Positions 55,501 through 64,000 of a stretch of DNA of 64,000 bases are shown here, in pieces. A model generated the notes under the pieces. The model was not told the origin of the DNA, ran no database searches, and saw nothing but the letters and a program-made list of their open reading frames with translations. A program made the translations under genes and the position numbers. The stretch comes from Irpex lacteus (taxonomy: Eukaryota; Basidiomycota; Agaricomycetes; Polyporales; Irpicaceae), in NCBI GenBank assembly GCA_001986395.2, contig MQVO02000069.1:1-64000 (forward strand). The letters are read 5' to 3'. Every line of letters begins with the position of its first letter. The stretch's first letter is position 1.

Positions 55501-56550
55501 ATGTCGGGCGACAAATATCCAGATGAGAACACTCCAGTCATCACAAGCCAGGCTGTAAAGCATGTGAAGCCTCTTCCGAACCCCTCGACCGGGAGCGCAA
55601 ACCCCTCCGCCTCCCTACCAGCACTGTGGGGGTACCTTCAGCCAGCTCTAGACCACATTGTCCGTGGACCTACCAGCAACGATTCCAAGGCACCAAATAT
55701 CGAGATGTCATACCACATGGGCATACACACAGCCGTCTATAACTACTTAACCGCCCAAGCCGACTCAGGCTTACCCCACGCACCTCATCCCCCTCCGTCC
55801 GGCAAAGTAGTTGCTGGTTGCAATCAGCAAGATGCCAAACCTAGTGGAACGTATCTTTACGAGCAGTTAGACCGGTACTACGCTGACGCTGCTCACGAGG
55901 TCCTGCTTGGTGCACCTCACGATGACGGCGACCTCATCCACTATCTCCTCCCTTGCTTTCATCGGTACTCTGCCGGCGCACAGTCAGTCAACAGACTTCT
56001 CAGCTATGTGAACCGACACTATGTGAAACGGGCAGTCGACGAGGACAAGGGATGGTTGCGACTCGCAGACTTTTTTGACGCGGTTGCAAAGTCCCTGCAG
56101 GAGAACAACGCGCGGGACATGATGCAGAAACGTTTGAAGGAGAAGAGAGTGGAGGAGTTGAAGAAGTGGGGGTGGTATGAGGGCGCACTGCCTGAGGTAC
56201 TGGCGAGAATGGAAGCGTGTGCAGAGGCTGCGAGTCCTCCGGATAGGATTGTCCCTCTGTCGTCGATGGCTCTGCGGCGGTTCAGGATGGAAGTCATCGC
56301 CCCCTTGCTCGCTGTTTCCGTCGATAAGAAGGGAGGGAAAAAGAAGAAGTCACCAGCTAACAAGGGAGATGAGGCACTCCCCATGAGTCGACTTGCTCGA
56401 GCGGTGGAGGACCTCTTGGAAGGGGAGGCGTACGATCCGGACGAGAGGGTCAAGACGGCGGGAGAGTTGGAACTTCTGCTTAGGACAGTAGGGGTAAGTG
56501 CCGACCGACCGCTACGTAAGAAACTTGATAAGTATGCGCTAGATATTTAG
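55501..56550 (+). pseudogene. Cullin N-terminal half, truncated
   Basis: From ATG 55501 the frame reads LPALWGYLQPALDHIVRGPT, MSYHMGIHTAVYNYLTAQ, YEQLDRYYADAAHEVLLGAP, LLPCFHRYSAGAQSVNRLLS, YVNRHYVKRAVDEDKGWLRL, AEAASPPDRIVPL, EAYDPDERV and then ends at 349 residues. This is the cullin-repeat region of a CUL1/CDC53-like scaffold, the part that holds SKP1/F-box adaptors. The cullin-homology domain, RBX1-binding region and neddylation site (normally to about 770 residues) are absent. A GTAAGT donor at 56494 suggests the native frame continued through an intron that is now lost. A Plavaka tail lies 220 bp further on. A truncated cullin could act as a dominant competitor if expressed, but this is speculation. 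Confidence 0.82.
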
Positions 56551-56774
56551 CTTACTATGATTGTTCGCAACACTGCTATTCTACAATCTTCGTGGGTCGC
56601 TTTGAGTCTCCGAGTCTTACCTACCTATCTGCTGGAAACATTGATCATCTAGAAACGATTCTCTCTCGAGCTCTGACACATGCATATGCACCACAAACTC
56701 CGTGGCATACTATCTCGATTCTCTTGTGCTTTTGAGTGATCTGCATTCTTTGGCTAATAATAATTGTCTTGTAG
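56551..56774. other. Junction between the cullin fragment and the Plavaka tail
   Basis: About 220 bp without a gene. It ends with a TTGTAG acceptor that belongs to the Plavaka tail. Confidence 0.45.
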
Positions 56775-57108
56775 TTTTGTTGACCGCGATATGTTTGTCC
56801 GACATACCGAAATGAGCGTAAGAAGCCTGGAGTTACAGGTGCCTGCCCGCGAGACAATTGTAGATGACCCAGAGTTGCTTCAAGGGCTCGCGAAGATTAC
56901 CTCTCTGCAGCCTCAGCTGCCTGCTGTCCTGATGAGCTCGGTTACCGATCCGGTGCCAAGCTCCGTGTCCTCAGAAGATCATCCCCCGGCACTATCTATC
57001 GACCCCTTTGTACCCATAGACACTGCTGACGAAGATAGTGAAACCTATGACAGCGATCTAGACGATGCTCTGTTCAACGACGATTTAGATACGGAAGATG
57101 GGTACTAG
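56775..57108 (+). pseudogene. Plavaka-like C-terminal tail, copy 1
   Basis: Immediately after a TTGTAG acceptor the frame reads FVDRDMFVRHTEMSV, then an acidic tail ending DEDSETYDSDLDDALFNDD and TEDGY-stop. The same FVDRD start after an intron occurs in the copy at 57787-58561. It is only the last exon, placed just after the broken cullin. Confidence 0.7.
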
Positions 57109-57169
57109 GTCAGGCGCTTTCTCCCTCACACTGGCATTCAATTGACGCTGACCAAATCATCACCTCACG

Positions 57170-57594
57170 TCAGCAAAAGTGCACAACGCCGATTTGTGCA
57201 GGATCGTGACCTGACAGGTTTGTCAGGCTGGAGCTTACCTGTAGATACCTGGTTTCCACCTGAGAGGTCGTCTCAGTACGTCGCGCAGCTGAGTCGGTAT
57301 GTGAGCTATGTTACGCTATGAATATTATATCCGAGTCGCTGCGCAAGCTTATGCCAGTGATGGTTGGTATCCGAGTTGTGAGTACGTTAGATCGGCGCCC
57401 CGGCCTGCATAAGCATTGGGTCGCTAGTTTCCCCATCACCAACTTCTATTCACCCCTACAATGCAGTACTCAGGCTTCAGCATTCCAACCAGCCACAAAG
57501 AAGGTGGTCGACGAGCAACGGAGCGTTTAAGCCGTAAGCTAGATGGACAATATCGTCGCACCGACAAAGAGATGGCTATGGGTAGTGGCGAACG
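57170..57594 (+). pseudogene. Possible exons of an unidentified gene
   Basis: Two open segments bounded by splice-like sites read QRRFVQDRDLTGLSGWSLPV up to QLSR, and YSGFSIPTSHKEGGRRATER up to MGSGER before GTGAGTG. The polarity is consistent with one gene. No family was recognised and no start or stop was found. Confidence 0.3.
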
Positions 57595-57786
57595 GTGAGT
57601 GTTCTGACCTAGCTGTAATGTTTGACGACGGCCCACAGCTACATTATAATTGTCGTTTGCTGTGAATTGGAACTCTAAGTTTCGTAGTGTAGGCTTGTGG
57701 TAGCATACCCTGTATAGATATATACCAAACCCTGCACAACATCCGCCGTCTAGGCCGCTGCGGCCGTACCGCAAGCGAGTCTGTTA

Positions 57787-58561
57787 CTAGAACTGGCTAT
57801 ATCCTTCCGTACCCTCAAGATCGTCATCAATGCCTACACCCTCCTCTCCATCCTCGGCTCCTAGCCCGTCCATAGCCTCAAAATTATTCGCATCATCCCC
57901 CGCAGCCCCAAACACTTCACGGTCTTTGTCTTCAAGTGGGTCAACCTCGGGGTGTTCATACCCATAATCCTCCTCTCCTTCATCGTACATCGGCGGTACT
58001 GTCACCTCATCGAAACCACCTGACGCATACACCGTGACAGTGCTATTTCCTTCAACTGTATCAACAGAGCTGATCTGCGGTGAAGCATTGAGGGCGGGGT
58101 TGACAGCTGTCGCCTCATTTGCAATCGTATCAGCAAGGGGTTCGGCGGTGTTAGAATTACCATCGGCTTGTTTCTCGTTGGTGTCTGCTGTGTCGACCTG
58201 TGCGGACCCGCACGATCCGCGATGCCCAATGAAGCCCACTAAATAGCGCATCACTGGCAGCTTGTCGCGGTCAACGAATCTTAGTGAATACAATGGTTAG
58301 CAAATTAAACATCTTCTGGCAAGACAAACAAAGTAATGCCCTTACATATTGACATAGTAAAACTGCCAGTCTTCGTCCTGTTCACGAGACTGACGAGCGA
58401 TATACCATCCCAGGAGCTCGCCAGTTGTACCATGTGCAAAAGGTGGGATGAGATGTGTGGCCCAAACTACATCTCGCGGGTTGAGAAAGCCAAACGCGTC
58501 TGGGTCATTGGAAGGAACGAATCCAATGTGAGGCAAGCGGCGGGTCTTGAAGCCAGACTCG
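57787..58561 (-). pseudogene. Plavaka-like C-terminal domain, copy 2
   Basis: From 58561 down: SGFKTRRLPHIGFVPSNDPD, AFGFLNPRDVVWATHLIPPF, LLGWYIARQSREQDEDWQFY, YVNM, a GT-AG intron, then FVDRDKLPVMRYLVGFIGHR, and a long acidic tail with YGYEHPEVDPLEDKDREVFG and a stop after EGYSQF. It shares block A with 26574-26698 and lacks everything upstream of SGFKTRR, where it joins block B directly. Confidence 0.78.
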
Positions 58562-58873
58562 GACAGTATGCCGCTTATGTTCCTCGCCTGGTGCTGCTTT
58601 ATATGAAGAAGCCCAGAGCGACGACACTATCGAAATGCCTCCTGCGACCAGGGGGCGCATCAGGATCACTGGCGGGGCTCGAGAACACTTAGCTTACGGC
58701 GTCAACCATGCCAGTAACCTTTGCCGTGCCCTGTGAACAACACCCTGACCGTTGCAAAGGAGGCCTCCCAATGAATCATACATTGGATCACCCAGTGAAT
58801 CACCCAGTGAATCACCCAGTGAATCACCCAATGAATCACCCGATGCATGACACATTGAATCACCCAGTGAGTC
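58562..58873. repeat. Duplicated block B plus TGAATCACCC minisatellite locus 3
   Basis: 58562-58770 matches 27446-27654 almost base for base. It is followed by about eight 12-bp units of TGAATCACCCAG/A at 58771-58873. The units read in frame as MNHPVNHPVNHP on + or WVIHWVIHWVIH on -, a simple consequence of the 12-bp period. Confidence 0.9.
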
Positions 58874-58999
58874 CGGACCTCCCGAGATAAAAACGATATA
58901 GCACACGAAAACCACAAATTCCGTTAATAAAATACATGATAATATTCCAAGGTAAATCGTACGACGCGTTGTATCAGCAAGTTGAAGCGAAGGGCGGTC

Positions 59000-61900
59000 T
59001 CAGACGGAACACTCAGATTCCCGAGAGGGATAGTTGAAGTCGGGGATGTCGATTAGCTCCTCCCCGGCCTTATACCAGACATCTCCTGGGGAAGACGTGG
59101 GGATCGTCCAAGAAAGAGGCTCCCTCTCTAGTTCGCCTTCACCCTCTTTCCCCTTCTTCAATTCATTGCCCTCATCGTCCTTCGCCAACTGGTCTACCTC
59201 CTGCTCGTCCTCGTTGACGTCTTGCTCCCGAGTCTCTTGAGGGTCCTGGTACTTGACCGATATCTTGTCGATGGAAAGACCGTTGTGTTTCAAAATGGCC
59301 TTGGCGATCCTTGCCGCTTCGTCCAACTCGTTACGAGACTCCTTCAAAGCATAGGGAGCATTCTTCGGTAATTCCTCCCGAAGGCCTACCGGAGTGTCAC
59401 TCTCAGTTTTGCGCTGATAGTCCCCGCGCCAATACTCGATAGGATGCATCACGATACGTGCAAGGGCGGCGAAGGGTTTCTTGAGCACTGCTTGCCATGG
59501 TCAGGCGGCACAGCGACGTTTATTTACCTGCTTACCCTTTGTAGGACCCCTAGTTGAGATGGCAATCATCATACGAGCCATCGTTCGCAGAATCCCCTCG
59601 TTGAGATCATTCGTGCCCACGCGCATACACAGATGTGAGGCCATTCTATTCCACTCCGTCAAATGCATGGCGTCCCACATATACAAGTGTCCGCCGCGGG
59701 TGGCAGACTTTGTTCCAGTCAGCACTGCGTGAACTGCTCCTGGCGGCTGGATCCTGCAGATGCACGTAAGACACAGTTCCACTCGAGGGATATATACTTA
59801 CAAGATTGTTCCAGGCCGCAAGAAGTAGTTGTGGACCTCCGCGATCTTGGGGAGGGCGTCTTCTGTGAAGTTCGAGATGTGGTCGAGGGACTTGATCATC
59901 TCGAGATACTGAGCCGAAGCTACCTCCGCATCATCCGAAAGGTCCTTGGGAACGAGGTACGACCAAACTTTAAGCCCTGCTATCATTCGAATCCAGGTGA
60001 TGAGACCTGCTGTGTCGTGATGAAACCAGGTGATAAAAAATCGGGCCGTAAGTATTAACCATCGCCTCTTGAAATCGACGTCTCTCTCAACAGAGACCGC
60101 GCATGAGTCCCAAACCCCGCGATAATGGAACACGAACTTGTGTCCAGTTCGTCGTTGAATCGGAGTAACGCCAGTAGACGATGAGACGGGGACTCTGGAT
60201 GGCTGACTTGGGCGAGCTGTAGGCGCACTCAATGCGTCGGGCGCTCGTCCCTTCAGAATACCTTGGTTCTTGGTAGGTGTCTGTGTAAACCTAATAGTAT
60301 CCTTCTTCTTCTTCTTCCTCGGAGCGTCCTCGGTGTCCGAATTATCGTTTCTTGCGCCCCCGCGCTTACGCTTGCCAACCAAGCCCGTTGACTCGGCCCT
60401 TCCTTTACCCTTAACTTTGGCAGACAACATAGATTTCTTGGGAGCCGTTTTATTTTTCAAAGGCGTGTCGTCGGAGTCCATTTCCGTCAGGTTAGATTCA
60501 CCGTCATCGCCCTATACCTCAACATGAGTCATGGAATATATAGCAGTATACAACAAAAACGGAGTTACCTCATGCCTTGCAGCACATGAACGCTGCTGAG
60601 CGGCCGTAGAAGAATCGGCGGGAGGCGGAGTACTGTCCTCCTTTTCAGCTTGCACAACGTGATCAGGTAGTTTCTTAAGTCTAGAAAACCCCCATTTGGC
60701 TGTCAGGTTCCATGCGTGACAGTCGTTAGATATCATGCTATGGGCTTTGGTAAGTTCGAAGAGCGTATTTGTATTTTTATACCGGGATGTGGGAGTCAGA
60801 CGTACTTGATGAGCTCCGGAGCATACCCCGCTGCCTGTGGAGCGTCTAACAAATTGATGGGGTTATCTTCGTCGTCGATGGCCTGCAGAAACCGCTTCAT
60901 AGAGCCTCCCTCGCAAAGAGAAACCGAGGTAAGGCGCTTGTTTGACCTGCGATGCATCTGATGCTGTAAGTCCCTGAGCTGTTGAGCTAGGAGAGTAGTT
61001 AGTGATACGAGACCTCGGTCGCCAGACAATGAAGTACATACTTTGCCAGAGGGCATACATGCTGCAATCTCCCATGCTACCCGAGGTTAGGAGTCCAAGC
61101 ATCTCCTCCGTCCACTCGAGATCATCCGCCTCATCGTCAATCTGAACGGCAGCAACCCGTCCATTGCACACAACCTCCCGCACCTTCTCCACAATCTCCA
61201 TTACCTGAGAACTAGTCGCCTTCGCAGGCCATACTATGACTTCGACAAGAGGAAGCCGTTGCTTCCCGTTACGCTGGCTGGGAGCTGTGGCGTCCTGCCC
61301 CTGGGATATGAATTCAAGCAGTTTTTTATCTGCATCCAATATATCCTGAAAACAGGTTGGACGCATAGGTGAACGACAATATGAATTTACTGACCTGGTC
61401 CACTCCGCGTACTATCAATTTCGAAGCGCCGCCGACAATGGCACCATTCCAGAAGGCGAAGTTGTGGTGTTTACCACTCTTGTCTGCATACATATCGCGA
61501 GGGAACGGCTCATAGTAGCTTTGAGCCGCACGTTCCACCAGATCTGAGTCAGAAATATGAGTGAACATTATACTTTTAATTAAGCAAACCGACCCACTGG
61601 AGGTATCTGGAGACGACGGACGCGACTGTTTGCTAGTCGCGTCCAATTCGTCTTGGCCAGCGTTCGACTAATATGTATCAGAAAAGGATGGCTTGATAGT
61701 GAATTCCTGAAGAGGAGTAACATTACTCACAGGTCTCAAGGCATTCGGATCAGAATAGGAAGGAGGCGGATTGAGCGACGACGGTGGGGGAACTTGAGTG
61801 GAGAGTGAATACGGCGGCTGCACCGACGATGTGAGGGAGGGGACCGTTTGCAAATATATTGACGAAGAACGTGGTGAAATATGACGCGATGGCGGGGGAG

Positions 61901-63017
61901 CTTGACCTAGGGGAGAATGCGGCGGATGTACCGGTGAAGGGAGAGAGGCACCCGCACCTCGACTCATAGTAGTAGACGGAGAAGGATTGCATGGATGATC
62001 GCGAAGCTCGTTTTCTTCTGCAGCAGTGGGTGTGGGCTCGTTGGGCGCGTCGCGTTCTGCATCGGAGAGGGGAACTCGCCTACTGTTGCTGCTGTCCCCT
62101 ACACAACGAATGTCATTAGAGAGAAAACTCCAAATGAAGGACTTAACTTACCAGATGATCCATCTTGTGATGGAATAATGGAACGAGATCCAGAAGGCAA
62201 TTCCCCGGACCCGGAACCCTTAACTGGGCCTATGATCAAAACACAGCGTCAGTGGGCTCATGAGACGAAACGAAACATGGCTTACCCTTTGAAGCTTCCA
62301 CAGGAGCACGGCTCACGTAACGGGCATGGAGGGGGACAAATGGAAGGAGAATACGTGCCATGAAATGGCTGACTTGCGCAGACGACAGTACGTGGTAGTT
62401 CACCCCAATAATGGCCTTCATGTCGTCGGAAGCGACGGCCTCCTTTACGCCGGGATGTTTGACCTTTTCCATGGCTTCCTGGGTCCAATCCTTGTTCCAG
62501 TGCTGGCGTACGCTGATTTTCTGAACCCACTGAAGCGAGCAATGTTTCGGATGCATGGTGAGCTGTCGTTCGAGGAAAGGATGGCTTGAGGCCTTCTCAT
62601 ATTCCGTCTGACAGAGTTTCCAGCCGTCGAGGAGCCGAACATGAATATTAGGCTCAGATATCCATATATCACCTTGGTCTCCGAGCTGATCAAGAGGGTC
62701 TAGAGGCTGAGACGATAGAAACATCGCGTGCAATAAGTACTTTCCCCCGCCTTGCTTTTGGTTTCTCAAACGGCGGGCCTGTCCTTCTTGACTTATGATT
62801 TTAGACATCTCACGGGCGAGTACAGGCTGCATAACCCAAAAGATCTGTACTCCGGCAGCCCGTGCGGCCTCTCTTTCAGGAGAACTCATCAGGTCTGTAA
62901 TACAAACGATACCGGGGATTAGTGCATCCGTAGTGAACTCAATAGAACACACGCACCGCCTGCGTCGCGTACGACCGAGTCATGGCAGGGGAACAAGACA
63001 GAGACAGCGGATGCCAT
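59000..63017 (-). CDS. Large JmjC-domain 2OG-Fe(II) oxygenase
   Basis: About 12 exons on the minus strand from ATG 63017-63015 (MASAVSVLFPCHDSVVRDAG) to the stop at 59000. The main splice joins checked by eye are 62957/62894, 62286/62229, about 62153/62102, about 61739/61677, about 61395/61346 and near 59530/59493. In order: a helical N-terminal domain (FWVMQPVLAREMSKII, DIWISEPNIHVRLLDGWKLC), a Pro/Ser-rich linker, a folded domain (SGKHHNFAFWNGAIVGGASK, WPAKATSSQVMEIVEKVREV, GDCSMYALWQ), RFLQAIDDEDNPINLLDAPQ, CHAWNLTAKW, a basic insert with KRKRGG and RKKKKKD (likely nuclear signals), then the JmjC core FHHDTAGLITW (HxD), GLKVWSYLVPK, VHNYFLRPGTIL, QPPGAVHAVLTG (distal His) and YMWDAMHLTEW. 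It ends in an acidic tail. No lesion is seen. Substrate (histone, RNA or other) unknown. Confidence 0.82.
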
Positions 63018-63104
63018 TGAGCTCAAAGACTGCTGCAGAGGTAGTGGTGGGGAAGAAGGAAAACGGAGAAGACGTCGATGTTTGTTTAAACTGGACGCCG
63101 TCCT
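63018..63104. other. 5' flank of the JmjC gene
   Basis: Short leader, CT-rich on the coding (minus) strand, between the start codon and the minisatellite. Confidence 0.4.
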
Positions 63105-63220
63105 CGGCTGACCATCCGGGTGATTCACGCAGCGTCTCACGTGGATGGTTCACGGCGTCTATTTTGGATGATTCATGGACTACCTGGGTAATTCATGGCG
63201 CCTATGTTGGGTGATTCATG
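63105..63220. repeat. GGGTGATTCA minisatellite, locus 4 (inverted)
   Basis: Diverged units of the same core as loci 1-3 but in opposite orientation: GGGTGATTCACGC, GGATGATTCATGG, GGGTAATTCATGG, GGGTGATTCATGG. It lies about 90-200 bp upstream of the JmjC start codon, so it may be part of that promoter. Confidence 0.8.
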
Positions 63221-64000
63221 GCACCTGATATATAAGTAACATGAAACCTCCCGGGCCAAGTTTTGATACGCAGCTTCCGTAGCAGTTACCAGAGACTGTG
63301 TTCAGTGAGCCTCAGAGGTTACTACACCTTCATATTGGAGTCAGTTCACGCGCTGCAGACCGGAGAAAGTACCCTGAACATCTATAACCACAGTCGCTGC
63401 AGAGATCACTCACAAATACTTAGAGCGCAGACGAAAGAGAAATGAGGCTCGCAGCAAAGGACCTTGCACTTATGCCGTCACGGCTTTATGTAAAATTGAA
63501 ACTCAAAGTTCACGGGGGACTTCTCACAATGGGCGCGTCTGGCATAGCAGAGTAATTAGACTGGAACCTATATTTCCCAACGCTCAACTGGCGGTGAGGA
63601 CAGCGGACGAGGATATGTGGAGATAGAGGCCGAATATCCGAGTGTACTCGATGCACACCATCTGGCCACCACCTTGCGTATTCTGGTGTTGAAGATTTCT
63701 TGAAGTATTAAGCTTGCAGTATCATGTGATCGTGGTAACCTCGTTCCTTTTGCTTCAGCGCGCTCTACACAAGCGGGAAAGCATGATACACTACTACGTA
63801 GAGATCTAAGCGAAGTCGCCGCCAGTCGCATACAACCCCTCAGACTGACCTTCAGAAGCTTTTCAATAACCCAAACACTTACAAATTTGAACATTTGATA
63901 TAATTACCATTGGTCTCCACCAGCTGAGTTAACTTCTCCAGGTAAGCAGCTTGCACGCAGTGATAGGAAAGGCTCTTCACTCGTCATCACTTTAGCAACA
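63221..64000. other. No gene recognised
   Basis: Contains a GATATATAAG string at 63226 and short frames only. It may hold the upstream sequence of the JmjC gene or a gene beyond the window. Confidence 0.4.

Noticed and set aside
58694..58917. Frames encoding GDSLGDSLGD or WVIHWVIH repeats
   Set aside because: These are translations of the 12-bp minisatellite; its period is a multiple of three, which opens all frames.

Overview
The window is one chromosome end of a filamentous basidiomycete, most likely an Agaricomycete. The evidence is: telomere repeats at base 1; genes split by 47-72 nt GT-AG introns; Plavaka, KDZ and Helitron transposon genes; a TET/JBP dioxygenase gene; and basidiomycete-style BTB, JmjC and Zn2Cys6 genes. 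The telomere unit is the pentamer TTAGG (CCTAA on this strand), not the hexamer usual in fungi, and it runs without a spacer into a Plavaka transposase reading frame.

Layout. 1-9 kb: telomere, a 5'-cut but otherwise nearly open Plavaka gene, a decayed multi-exon gene of unknown function, a second Plavaka fragment with a Helitron-like 3' end inside it, and a TGAATCACCC minisatellite. 10-22 kb: a BTB/POZ gene, two tRNA-like elements, a dynein Roadblock light-chain gene and a Zn2Cys6 transcription factor, separated by long gene-poor stretches. 24-26.3 kb: divergent MDM35 and VPS29 genes (VPS29 carries a lesion) and a 3' piece of the chaperonin gene CCT3 joined to Plavaka sequence. 26.3-36.3 kb: the most interesting block. 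It holds Plavaka debris, a broken integrase-like gene, an intact TET/JBP-type 2OG-Fe(II) dioxygenase gene, a decayed PRM10/ThrE-like exporter gene, and an intact CxC5/CxC6 KDZ-type transposase gene facing away from the dioxygenase. 37-43 kb: a small gene of unknown function, a nested tandem array and a Harbinger-like MITE. 43.6-49.7 kb: a Helitron Rep-N gene fused in frame to a Plavaka gene, which is itself split by a TA-flanked MITE. 51.4-54.8 kb: a complete gene for a DEAD-box-like protein that has lost the helicase motifs. 55-58.9 kb: a truncated cullin, a WD40 exon and two Plavaka tails. 59-63 kb: a large JmjC-domain gene.

The picture is a subtelomere in which transposons have landed in, copied or cut host genes (VPS29, CCT3, cullin, WD40, PRM10-like and possibly dynein light chain are all damaged or partial), while a few genes stay open: BTB, Zn2Cys6, MDM35, TET/JBP, KDZ, DEAD-like and JmjC. 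The TET/JBP plus KDZ pair matches the published idea that basidiomycete TET/JBP enzymes travel with KDZ transposons. All exon limits were read by eye from splice signals and reading-frame continuity. No database search was run, and family names rest on motif recognition.
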